From contig CAZVLQ010000018.1 in the NCBI GenBank assembly GCA_964628185.1, forward strand, positions 1 to 43,887: a stretch of 43,887 nt of DNA. The letters are read 5' to 3'. This document shows positions 8,635 to 16,264 of the stretch, piece by piece; position 1 is the first letter of the stretch; every line of letters starts with the position of its first letter. Below the pieces are notes generated by a model, which worked only from the letters and a program-made list of their open reading frames with translations, did not search any database and had not been told where the DNA came from. The DNA is from CAZVLQ01 sp964628185. GTDB lineage: Bacteria > Pseudomonadota > Zetaproteobacteria > Mariprofundales > Mariprofundaceae. A program made the translations under genes and the position numbers.

Positions 8635-9752
8635 TCCTGGACCGTATGCCGTTACGACTGCTGGCACTGGTTGCGGGCCTGGTGATCGCGCTGCCGTGGC
8701 CTGATTTAAGCATCTTCGCCCAGGCCGGCAAGGTTGCCGCGGGCGCCTGCCTTCTGACCTATGCCGTGATGCCCGCGGTGATTCATCTGGCTTTCCGCAT
8801 GGGGGCGATCGATATGCCCGATGCGCGGCGGATCCATCAGGCGCCGACGCCCAGAATCGGAGGACTGGCGGTATTTTTCGCTGTTAACCTGACCCTGCTG
8901 CTGAATTTTAACTATTCACTGGGATTGAAAGGCGTATGCATCTCGGCCATCATGGTCGTCCTGATTTCCCTGTGGGATGATGTACTCGGAATGCCGGCTA
9001 TTTTAAAGCTGGCCGTGCAATTTGCCGCTCTGGTCGTGCTTGCCGCATACGGCGTTCACGTGGAGTTTGCCCCGGACACATGGTGGGGAAATACCGCTGA
9101 ATTCGCCGTCACTGCATTGTGGGTGATTGGCATCACCAATGCATTTAATTTTCTCGACGGCATCAACGGGCTGGCCACGTCACTGGCCGCCAGCATATGC
9201 CTGCTGATGGGTTTGCTGGCGTGGACGACCGGTCAGGACTTCATGCTTCTACTCTGTCTGGCCGTGGCCGGGGCGGCGATCGGTTTTTTACCGGACAATG
9301 CCCGATATCGCCATCCGGCGCGGATTTTTCTCGGTGATTCAGGCAGCACCTACCTCGGCTGGATGATGGCGGGTATCGCCGTGATGGGCGGCTGGTCCGA
9401 CCGGGGGCCGCTTTATGCCTATGCCGCACCGACACTGATTTTCTCGGTCATGATTTTTGATATGGTTTACACCACGATTGCCCGTATTTATCGCGGCGAT
9501 GTGCGGAACCTGCATGAATGGATCGCCTATGTGGGTCAGGATCATCTGCATCATCGTCTGATTCAGATTGGCCTGACGCCGGCTCAGGCCGTTGTAGCGA
9601 TTGTCGCCCTGTCACTGATTACGGGCATGGCGGCGCTGACCGTGGTCAGGTCGGATCAGATGACAATCTGGCTGTTGCTTGGGCAGGGCGTTGTGATCTT
9701 CATGCTGCTCAGTTTTATCATGGTGCTGGCCGCCAGCAGATCCGGGCGGTGA
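8625..9752 (+). CDS. Polyprenyl-phosphate sugar-1-phosphate transferase, WecA/MraY type
   Basis: A 375-residue polytopic inner-membrane enzyme with about ten or eleven hydrophobic helices. Signatures of the polyprenyl-phosphate N-acetylhexosamine-1-phosphate transferase family are visible: an Asp pair in SLWDDVLG near residue 117, NAFNFLDGINGLA near 172, IFLGDSGST near 236 and the His motif HLHHRL near 307. Such enzymes start glycan assembly by moving a sugar-1-phosphate from UDP-sugar to undecaprenyl phosphate. It is therefore the probable initiating enzyme for this cluster. UDP-GlcNAc is the commonest donor but is not proven. Its stop overlaps the yggS start as GTGA. Confidence 0.9.
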   Translation: MPVILDRMPLRLLALVAGLVIALPWPDLSIFAQAGKVAAGACLLTYAVMPAVIHLAFRMGAIDMPDARRIHQAPTPRIGGLAVFFAVNLTLLLNFNYSLGLKGVCISAIMVVLISLWDDVLGMPAILKLAVQFAALVVLAAYGVHVEFAPDTWWGNTAEFAVTALWVIGITNAFNFLDGINGLATSLAASICLLMGLLAWTTGQDFMLLLCLAVAGAAIGFLPDNARYRHPARIFLGDSGSTYLGWMMAGIAVMGGWSDRGPLYAYAAPTLIFSVMIFDMVYTTIARIYRGDVRNLHEWIAYVGQDHLHHRLIQIGLTPAQAVVAIVALSLITGMAALTVVRSDQMTIWLLLGQGVVIFMLLSFIMVLAASRSGR

Positions 9753-10444
9753 ACGGGCAACGGCTGCTGGAGCGCTGGCGCACGTTGTGCACCGAGTTTG
9801 ATGCCGCCCACGTGCGCTTGCTGGCGGTATCCAAATACGCTACGGATGAAGCCGTGCGCTGCCTTATCGGGGCCGGACAGATGGATTTCGGTGAATCCAG
9901 ACCACAGGGCCTGCGAGACCGCGCCAGGCATTTTCCCGGCGCTCGCTGGCACATGATCGGGCCGCTGCAGAAAAACAAGGCCAGGTATATCGGCCGCCAT
10001 GCCGCCATGTGGCACAGCGTGGAGGACATGGAAACCGCCAGGGCCGTGGCGGGGCATGTACGGGGGCGCCGATTGCCGGTGCTGTTGCAGGTAAACGTGG
10101 CCGGCGTTCAGCATCAGCATGGCGTTGAGCCGACGCATGCACCGGCCATGTTTGAACAGCTTTCAGCGTTGCCCGAACTCGAGGTCAGGGGGTTGATGTG
10201 CATGGCCCCGCGGGAGAGTGATGCGCGCGCCTGCTTTCGCGCATTGCGTATCTTGCGGGATCAATTGATGCGTGGGAGCCTGCGGCCGCCTCACGACATG
10301 GCGGAAGATACGCCATCCGGCCTGGAACTTTGCATGGGCATGAGCGGGGATTATCGTATCGCCGTCGCAGAAGGCGCTACGATGGTACGGCTGGGATCAG
10401 CCCTGTTTGGTGAAAGAGATCAGGCTCTAAAGGATAATGTTTAA
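9749..10444 (+). CDS. yggS: YggS/PROSC-family PLP-binding homeostasis protein
   Basis: The 231-residue protein binds pyridoxal phosphate without known catalysis and buffers the cellular PLP pool. Recognisable blocks are VRLLAVSKYATDEAV, in which the Lys binds PLP, then DFGESRPQGLRDRA, WHMIGPLQKNKARY and GLELCMGMSGDYRIAVAEGATMVRLGSALFG. The frame is open far upstream, but that extension lies inside the WecA-type gene. GTG 9749, overlapping its TGA, gives the normal family length. It is followed by proC, yggT and yggU, a classic conserved order. Confidence 0.92.
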   Translation: MNGQRLLERWRTLCTEFDAAHVRLLAVSKYATDEAVRCLIGAGQMDFGESRPQGLRDRARHFPGARWHMIGPLQKNKARYIGRHAAMWHSVEDMETARAVAGHVRGRRLPVLLQVNVAGVQHQHGVEPTHAPAMFEQLSALPELEVRGLMCMAPRESDARACFRALRILRDQLMRGSLRPPHDMAEDTPSGLELCMGMSGDYRIAVAEGATMVRLGSALFGERDQALKDNV

Positions 10445-11247
10445 TGAAAAATCTGAAAATCAGTTGTATTGGCGGCGGCAACATGGCCGAGGCACTGCTT
10501 TCCGGCGTTATCCGGGCCGGTCACGCGCCGTCCAGGCTGTGCGTCGCGGATGTCAGGGCGGACCGCTTGCAGGAGCTGAACAGCAGGTATTCGCTCCGGG
10601 TGACCGACAACAATGCGGATGCCGTAGAAGGGGCGGATATTGTTGTGCTTGCCGTCAAACCACAGCAGATGGATGCGGCATTGAAAAGTATCGCCGGCAG
10701 GATGGGCGGGGAAACAACGGTGATCAGCATTGCCGCCGGTATCAGCATACGACACCTGCACGAGCAGCTTGGCGATGATGTGCATCTGGTGCGTGTGATG
10801 CCCAATACGCCCTGCCTGGTGGGTGAGGGCATGTCCGTTCTGTTCTGCAAAACCGACGAGAAGCACTGCGCACGCGCCGAGTATGTGCTGTCCGCGACGG
10901 GAAAAACCGCCTGGGTGGACGACGAGCATCTTCTGCATGCCGTGACGGCGATTTCCGGTAGCGGGCCGGCCTACTTTTTTTTGCTGGCGGAATTGATGCA
11001 GGCTTCCGCGCATGCACTGGGGCTGTCGCAGGAACTGGGAAATACCCTGGTGATCCAGACGGCGCTGGGCGCCAGCCGCATGCTGGCGGAAAGCGGCAAA
11101 ACGGCGGAGGAACTGCGTCAGCAGGTCGCAAGTCCGGGTGGAACGACCCAGGCTGCTCTTGAGGCGATGTTTGATGCCGGCCTGGCGGACGCCGTCCGCG
11201 CGGCCATCGGCGCAGCGGCAAAGCGTTCGAGAGAACTTGCCGGATAG
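10444..11247 (+). CDS. proC: Pyrroline-5-carboxylate reductase
   Basis: Catalyses the last step of proline synthesis, NAD(P)H-dependent reduction of 1-pyrroline-5-carboxylate. The 267-residue protein has the N-terminal Rossmann loop ISCIGGGNMAEALL. The C-terminal dimerisation and active-site region has AISGSGPAYFFLLAE near residue 170 and VASPGGTTQAALE, both typical of ProC. The ATG shares one base with the yggS stop. Length and motifs are complete, with nothing odd. Confidence 0.96.
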   Translation: MKNLKISCIGGGNMAEALLSGVIRAGHAPSRLCVADVRADRLQELNSRYSLRVTDNNADAVEGADIVVLAVKPQQMDAALKSIAGRMGGETTVISIAAGISIRHLHEQLGDDVHLVRVMPNTPCLVGEGMSVLFCKTDEKHCARAEYVLSATGKTAWVDDEHLLHAVTAISGSGPAYFFLLAELMQASAHALGLSQELGNTLVIQTALGASRMLAESGKTAEELRQQVASPGGTTQAALEAMFDAGLADAVRAAIGAAAKRSRELAG

Positions 11248-11258
11248 AACGCCGGGAC

Positions 11259-11561
11259 ATGTTTCTGCTGGGATATTTTCTACAGGCACTTGCGGGGCTA
11301 GTACATGTGCTGCTGATGGCGGTGATGCTCGTGGTGGTTGCCCGCGCCGTTTTGTCCTGGGTTTCGCCAGATCCGTACAATCCCGTCGTTCGCGTTGTCG
11401 TTCAGCTTTCCGAGCCATTGCTCTATCCCGTACGCCGCAGGATTCCCGTTATGGGAGGTCTTGACCTGTCTCCCATGCTGGTGATTCTGGTTGCGATCTT
11501 TCTGGATAATTTTCTCGTGCCCAGCCTGCAGCGGATTGCAATCAACCTGCTTTCTCCGTGA
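11259..11561 (+). CDS. yggT: YggT-family integral membrane protein
   Basis: A 100-residue protein with two hydrophobic segments separated by a loop containing ARAVLSWVSPDPYNPVVR, followed by LSEPLLYPVRRRIP and GGLDLSPMLVIL. These are hallmarks of the YggT family. It lies between proC and yggU as in many proteobacteria. Proposed roles include osmotic or pH tolerance and, in cyanobacteria and chloroplasts, cofactor or nucleoid organisation; no catalytic residues are evident. It overlaps yggU by 4 nt (GTGA). Confidence 0.9.
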   Translation: MFLLGYFLQALAGLVHVLLMAVMLVVVARAVLSWVSPDPYNPVVRVVVQLSEPLLYPVRRRIPVMGGLDLSPMLVILVAIFLDNFLVPSLQRIAINLLSP

Positions 11562-11893
11562 CCGATGCCGTTGATGCCGCCATCACGGTTGGAAAAGGCG
11601 GCATTTATCTGAACGTGCATGCCCAGCCCGGAGCCCGCAGACCGCGATTGTGCGGCATGCATGGCGATGCGGTAAAAATCGCCGTGCGCGAAGCTGCCCG
11701 GGACGGCAGGGCCAATGCCGCACTGGCGCGCCTGGTGGCGGATATGCTTGACCGTCCCATTCGGCAGGTTGAGGTGGTATCCGGGCATACATCTCGCCGC
11801 AAGCGGCTGTTTATTTCCGGTAACGCCGCCGAAATTGTAACGCGTATCAGGGAATTGCTAAATGATAACTTCACAAGAAGTTATCATGCTTGA
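11558..11893 (+). CDS. yggU: YggU/DUF167 family protein
   Basis: A 111-residue cytosolic protein starting at GTG 11558. The DUF167 core is visible: IYLNVHAQPGARRPRL, then VKIAVREAARDGRANAALARLVA and VEVVSGHTSRRKRLFISG. Biochemical function is not established for the family. The C-terminal tail overlaps the start of the following GT39 gene by 32 nt in another frame. That overlap includes a perfect 11-bp inverted repeat, listed separately. Confidence 0.88.
   Translation: MTDAVDAAITVGKGGIYLNVHAQPGARRPRLCGMHGDAVKIAVREAARDGRANAALARLVADMLDRPIRQVEVVSGHTSRRKRLFISGNAAEIVTRIRELLNDNFTRSYHA
11862..11887. promoter_or_regulatory. Perfect 11-bp hairpin spanning the GT39 start codon
   Basis: ATGATAACTTC (11862-11872) and its exact reverse complement GAAGTTATCAT (11877-11887) flank a 4-nt loop, ACAA. 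The left arm begins with the proposed ATG start of the GT39 gene, and the end of the right arm forms part of a second in-frame ATG (11886). No T-run follows, so it does not look like an intrinsic terminator. In mRNA it could occlude the start codon while yggU is not being translated. Confidence 0.6.
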
Positions 11894-13469
11894 GCGTATG
11901 GCCGCACGGCCGTTGCCATGGTTGTTGCTCATTAGCGTCGTGAATTTCGGCTTTATGCTGGGTGGTCATTCCCTCTGGGATGTGGATGAGCCGAACAATG
12001 CCGTGTGCGCCCGGGAAATGCTTGCCGCCGGCAACTGGTGGGTGCCCGTATTCAACGGCGGCCTTCGTTTTGACAAGCCCATCCTGCTTTACTGGTTGAT
12101 GATGCCGCTTTTTTCCACGTTTGGCGTCCATGAATGGACCGCGCGTCTGCCATCGGCGATGGCGATGACGACCCTCGTCGGCGTGGTCTGGTATTTCGGC
12201 CGGCGCATGATGGATGCACGTACCGGTCTGCTGGCGGCCCTGATGCTGGCGAGCAGCCTGCACATCGTGGTAATCGCACGGGCGGCGACGCCTGATCCGC
12301 TGCTGATATTGTGTGTCGGCTTTTCCCTGCTGGCCTTTCTCTGTTTTTACCTTGAAGGGCTGACAGGCCGCGGGTTGCTGATGGCCGCCTATGCGGTGCT
12401 GGGGCTTGGCGTGCTGGCCAAGGGTCCGGTAGCCATTCTGTTACCGGCCCTGATCATACCGGTATTCCTGCTGCTGATGGGGCGGGCACGGGATATTGCC
12501 CGCTTCAGGCCCTTGACCGGGCTGGCGATTATTATGGCCGTGGCCCTGCCCTGGTATATCGCGGTTGGCGTGCTGACCCATGGCGAATGGCTGCAGGGTT
12601 TTCTGTTGCACCACAACATCGACCGTTTTACCCGGCCCCTGCAGGGGCACCGGGGCTTTCCCGGCTTTTACCTGCTCACGTTTTTTCTCGGCTGGTTCCC
12701 GTGGAGCGGTCTGCTGGCCGCAGCGGTTATTTTCGCACCCTGGCGTCTGGCCGCCCTGCGGGAAGATGCCGTGCGTCTTTTTCTGCTGTGCTGGGCGGGC
12801 GTATTTCTGATTTTTTTTACCCTTGCCAGCACTCGTCTGCCGAACTATGTATTACCCGCCTTTCCCGCGGCGGCTATATTGATGGCGTCCTGGGTCGTGG
12901 AGCATGACCGGCAGGCAAAGCGCTGGCTGACGCGCGGGGCGCTGCTGCTTTCCATCTCCGTGGTTGCCGGGGCAGGTATTGCATTGCAAATGCAGTGGCC
13001 GGGCGAATGGATCTATGCATTGTGTTTCACGCCGCTCCTGATCGCCGCGCTGGCAAGTGCGCGCTTTCATCTGATTCAGGCCATTTCCCTGATTGCCGCG
13101 GGCATGGCTGTCTGTGTTATCCTGCTCGCCGGGTGGGGACTCCCCGCCTTTGACCATCATAAAGCTTCGCCTGGCCTGGCCGCCGCCGCCACCCGGGCGG
13201 GATTTAATGAAAACTCACTTGCCACGTATCGTTATTTCCAGCCGTCTCTGTTGTATTATCACGGCGGACGCCTGCCCCGTCTGGCCGACATAGAATCCGT
13301 TTCCGCCTGGATGTCTAAAGGCAGGGCGGTAGTATTGCCGCAGGATAGCCTGGCTGATTTTCCTTCCGGCATGCTTTCCCGTTTGATTATTTACCGGCGG
13401 ATCTTTGGTCTTTATGCCAGGAAATGGTTGTTGTTGATTGCGCTCAGGCCCGTGGAGGAAGAAAAGTGA
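11862..13469 (+). CDS. ArnT-like GT39 glycosyltransferase (polyprenyl-phosphate sugar donor)
   Basis: A 535-residue protein with about a dozen hydrophobic helices. The N-terminal periplasmic loop carries SLWDVDEPNNAVCAREMLAA; the acidic pair in this family acts at the catalytic site. It is followed by RFDKPILLYWLMM, typical of ArnT/dolichyl-phosphate-mannose-protein mannosyltransferase relatives. These enzymes move a sugar from a polyprenyl-phosphate carrier to lipid A or another periplasmic acceptor. ATG 11862 is favoured by AGGGA about 8 nt upstream; ATG 11886 is an alternative. It overlaps the GT2 gene by GTGA. Confidence 0.88.
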   Translation: MITSQEVIMLERMAARPLPWLLLISVVNFGFMLGGHSLWDVDEPNNAVCAREMLAAGNWWVPVFNGGLRFDKPILLYWLMMPLFSTFGVHEWTARLPSAMAMTTLVGVVWYFGRRMMDARTGLLAALMLASSLHIVVIARAATPDPLLILCVGFSLLAFLCFYLEGLTGRGLLMAAYAVLGLGVLAKGPVAILLPALIIPVFLLLMGRARDIARFRPLTGLAIIMAVALPWYIAVGVLTHGEWLQGFLLHHNIDRFTRPLQGHRGFPGFYLLTFFLGWFPWSGLLAAAVIFAPWRLAALREDAVRLFLLCWAGVFLIFFTLASTRLPNYVLPAFPAAAILMASWVVEHDRQAKRWLTRGALLLSISVVAGAGIALQMQWPGEWIYALCFTPLLIAALASARFHLIQAISLIAAGMAVCVILLAGWGLPAFDHHKASPGLAAAATRAGFNENSLATYRYFQPSLLYYHGGRLPRLADIESVSAWMSKGRAVVLPQDSLADFPSGMLSRLIIYRRIFGLYARKWLLLIALRPVEEEK

Positions 13470-14434
13470 CCGAGGAGATGATTTCCGTTGTCGTGCCGGT
13501 TTACCGGGAAGAAGAGAATATTTTTCTGCTGGTGGAGGAAGTGGCTCAGGCGCTTGCGGGCGTGGCGTATGAACTGATTCTGGTGGATGACGGTTCCGGC
13601 GACGGCACCTTCGCCAGAATCGAGGAGGCCTGCAAGCAGGATGATCATGTCGTGGGCATTCAGTTGAGCCGGAATTTTGGCCAGACGGCGGCCATGGGGG
13701 CGGGCTTTGAGGCGGCGCGCGGGACATATATCGCCTATATGGATGGTGATCTGCAGACGGATCCGGGAGACATCCCGGGATTGCTGGCGAGATTGCACCG
13801 GGATGATCTTGATATGGTGAACGGCTGGCGCAGGGATCGCAAGGATGCCGGGCTGACGCGCAACCTTCCCTCCCGCATCGCCAACACCCTGATTCGCTGT
13901 TCCACCGGGGTGCGCATGCATGACTATGGTTGTCCGATGAAGCTGATGCGCGCCGGGATGGCGAAAGATCTCCGCCTTTACGGTGAACAGCATCGCTTTC
14001 TGCCGGCGCTGGCGGCCCTGTCCGGAGCGCGTCTGGGTGAAGAAGTGGTCACACACCGGCCAAGGCGCTTTGGCAAAAGCAAATATGGCCTGGGGCGCAC
14101 GATCCGCGTGCTGGTGGATTTGCTGCTGGTGCTGTTCTTCCAGCGCTTTACCGACCGGCCACTGCAACTCTTTGGTTCGGCCGGACTGATCAGTTTTGTG
14201 GCCGGGGCCGGCATTGACCTGTGGTTGAGCCTGAGCAAGCTGATGTTTGGCACCGTACTGGCGGGCCGGCCGATGCTGCAACTTGGCTCGCTGCTGATTA
14301 TCAGTGGTCTGCTGCTGTTCGGCATCGGTCTGATTCTGGAAATGCAGGTGCGTATCTACTATGAATCCACCGGTCGCCGACATTATGCGATACGCAAAAA
14401 AGTCGGTGGGAATACGGAAACCGACGGCCGTTGA
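13466..14434 (+). CDS. GT2 polyprenyl-phosphate glycosyltransferase (ArnC/GtrB/DPM1-like)
   Basis: The 322-residue protein is predicted to load a sugar from a nucleotide donor onto undecaprenyl phosphate. The GT-A core has VVPVYREEENIFLL, ILVDDGSGDGTF and AYMDGDLQTDP, which supply the metal and nucleotide-binding Asp residues. The segment RRFGKSKYGLGRTIRVLVDLLLVLFF precedes two C-terminal transmembrane helices, as in ArnC and GtrB. GTG 13466 is chosen over an upstream frame extension because it overlaps the GT39 stop and follows GAGGAAG. Its neighbours suggest it makes the donor used by the GT39 enzyme. Confidence 0.9.
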   Translation: MTEEMISVVVPVYREEENIFLLVEEVAQALAGVAYELILVDDGSGDGTFARIEEACKQDDHVVGIQLSRNFGQTAAMGAGFEAARGTYIAYMDGDLQTDPGDIPGLLARLHRDDLDMVNGWRRDRKDAGLTRNLPSRIANTLIRCSTGVRMHDYGCPMKLMRAGMAKDLRLYGEQHRFLPALAALSGARLGEEVVTHRPRRFGKSKYGLGRTIRVLVDLLLVLFFQRFTDRPLQLFGSAGLISFVAGAGIDLWLSLSKLMFGTVLAGRPMLQLGSLLIISGLLLFGIGLILEMQVRIYYESTGRRHYAIRKKVGGNTETDGR

Positions 14435-14438
14435 CACA

Positions 14439-15356
14439 ATGACAAAGCTGCTGATCAAAATACTGGTGAGCGTGCTGCTGCTGGCCGGACTGATGCATTA
14501 TCTCGATCTGCGGGCAGTGCTTGATCGTCTGAAACATGTCAACTATGCGTGGGTGGCGCTGGCCTGTCTCTGTCTGCTGACAGGTCAGATTCTGTCGGCT
14601 GTCCGCTGGACCTGGCTGGCGCGTGGACTGGGCCTCGTGGTGCGCACCGGTCGCAAAATCGAACTGTATTTTCTGGGTATGTTTCTGAGCCTGTTTCTTC
14701 CTTCCACAATCGGCGGTGATGTGGCGCGCGGCTATCTGCTTGCACGCGGCCGGCGTGGCGCCGGCTGGGCCTCGGCGGCGAGCGTGATTCTTGAACGTGT
14801 CAATGGCGTCATTGCACTGTCCGTTCTGGCTACCGGCTGCATGTTCGGCCTTGATCTGCCACGGCGGTGGTGGCTGGTATGGACGGCCATGGTACTGTTC
14901 CTCTGGTTTGGGATGCTGACGTATTCATTCTGGCACCGCCGCCTGCCCACTTTTCTGGCGTACTGGCGCGCGCTGCCGATTGACCAGCCCGCCTTTCATG
15001 CCGCATGGCGGAAAAGCCTGGTGCTGTCGCTGATATTTCAGTCGCTGATCGTGCAGGCGCATGTCATACTGGGGTACGCAGCCGGTCTGGAAATGCCGTG
15101 GGCCGCCTATGGCCTGATGGTCAGTCTTGTCGCCCTTGCATCCGCCATTCCTGTTTCATTCAACGGTTTCGGAATCCGGGAGGCGGGTTATGTCGGCATG
15201 GCGACGTATTTTGGCGGCGGCGCCGAGGCGGCCGCGGTAATGGCCGCTCTGTGGGTTGTGGTGCTGGCGATAACCGCCACGCCCGGTGCATGGGTGCTGT
15301 GGCGCCTTGGAGGCGCAAAGGCGCTGAAACAAAAGGCTAACCCGGATTCTCCTTAA
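14439..15356 (+). CDS. Flippase-like membrane protein (UPF0104/LPG synthase TM family)
   Basis: A 305-residue protein with about eight hydrophobic helices. Signature blocks are FLSLFLPSTIGGDVARGYLLAR and PVSFNGFGIREAGYVGMATYFG, characteristic of the lysylphosphatidylglycerol-synthase transmembrane region family, which also includes AglD-type proteins. It lacks the cytosolic aminoacyl-transferase domain of MprF, so it is not a lysyl-PG synthase. The role is inferred to be lipid or lipid-linked-sugar translocation next to the GT2 and GT39 genes. ATG 14439 is used because the upstream frame lies in the GT2 gene. Its 3' end overlaps the convergent cNMP-domain gene by 20 bp. Confidence 0.85.
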   Translation: MTKLLIKILVSVLLLAGLMHYLDLRAVLDRLKHVNYAWVALACLCLLTGQILSAVRWTWLARGLGLVVRTGRKIELYFLGMFLSLFLPSTIGGDVARGYLLARGRRGAGWASAASVILERVNGVIALSVLATGCMFGLDLPRRWWLVWTAMVLFLWFGMLTYSFWHRRLPTFLAYWRALPIDQPAFHAAWRKSLVLSLIFQSLIVQAHVILGYAAGLEMPWAAYGLMVSLVALASAIPVSFNGFGIREAGYVGMATYFGGGAEAAAVMAALWVVVLAITATPGAWVLWRLGGAKALKQKANPDSP

Positions 15357-16212
15357 GCCGCTTGAGGGTTTCCTCCGCGCATTTATGGATAAAATCATCC
15401 AGGTATTTTGCCGTGACGGCATGGCGTTTTTTCAAAAGACGCATGGCACCCTGATTCATGATCAGCATGTCCAGGTTGCTGGCGGCGATAGCCGTGTAGG
15501 CCATCGACTTGCCGTGCTTCTGAATCAGTTCCCCGAGCATGTCTGAATCCCGCCGTATATCAAGCAGCATCTCCACGCCACCGGGGTTTGTATAGCGCAC
15601 CTCGGCTTCACCGGAGAGGATGATGAAGATACCCGCCGGCCTGTCTCCCTGGGAGAAGACACGTTCACCACGCTCGGCAAGGCAGATGGGAAGCGCTTCG
15701 GCAAATTCGTTGCGGATGGCCATTGGCAGTTCCCTGAAAACAGGATGGACTGAAAAGAAGCTCGCCAGCTTGCGGAATTTCAGCAGTTGGTTCAGCTGGT
15801 ACCTGAAAACCCTGTCCGCTTCGAGAACCTGTAGCGCGGCAGCCGTATCGACCCGGACAATGCGGCTTGGCGTATCGGTGAAGACCGAGGCATAGCGGGG
15901 TTTTTTCCGGACCAGGCCGAATTCGCCATAGACATCGCCGGTATGCAGATGCGCCAGCACCCGGGGCTTTTCGTTGAAACGCTTGATGACGGACAGTTTG
16001 CCCTTGAGAACAAAATACAGGTCATGCGGGGTGTCGCCTTCATGCAGCACTTCCACACCTTTGGAAACATGCATGACGTGGCTGGCGCCGTTTAAAACGT
16101 GCAGGTTAATGTCGGCCATGCCGCTGAGGATTGGAAAATGCTTTCCGTCGAGCATTTCCTTGTGTTCACGGGGCGGCTGAGTGCCGGCAGATTCCGGGTG
16201 TTGTTGATCCAT
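15337..16212 (-). CDS. Tandem cyclic-nucleotide-binding-domain protein
   Basis: The protein has about 291 residues and starts at ATG 16212, with GGAG 5 nt upstream; GTG 16215 is also in frame. Two cNMP-binding beta-barrel folds are seen. The first (about residues 25-140) has VLHEGDTPHDLYFVLKGKLSV and the phosphate-cassette-like GDVYGEFGLVRKKPRYASV. The second (about 155-270) has RVFSQGDRPAGIFIILSGEAEV and a degenerate cassette, LGELIQKHGKSMAYTAI. No helix-turn-helix or output enzyme domain is apparent, so it is not a normal CRP-type regulator. Ligand and target are unknown. It is last in the minus-strand group after the M24 peptidase. Confidence 0.82.
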   Translation of the reverse strand: MDQQHPESAGTQPPREHKEMLDGKHFPILSGMADINLHVLNGASHVMHVSKGVEVLHEGDTPHDLYFVLKGKLSVIKRFNEKPRVLAHLHTGDVYGEFGLVRKKPRYASVFTDTPSRIVRVDTAAALQVLEADRVFRYQLNQLLKFRKLASFFSVHPVFRELPMAIRNEFAEALPICLAERGERVFSQGDRPAGIFIILSGEAEVRYTNPGGVEMLLDIRRDSDMLGELIQKHGKSMAYTAIAASNLDMLIMNQGAMRLLKKRHAVTAKYLDDFIHKCAEETLKRLKENPG

Positions 16213-16264
16213 CACTGCTCCAGGTGCTTTTACGGTAGTATAGAATACCTCCGGGCAAATGCTA

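Noticed and set aside
9518..9748. N-terminal extension of yggS
   Set aside because: It lies inside the WecA-type gene in another frame, has antisense-like composition, and the family starts close to GTG 9749.
13412..14458. 348-codon minus-strand frame opposite the GT2 gene
   Set aside because: His/Gln-rich composition typical of antisense translation, and the plus strand has a full GT2 protein.
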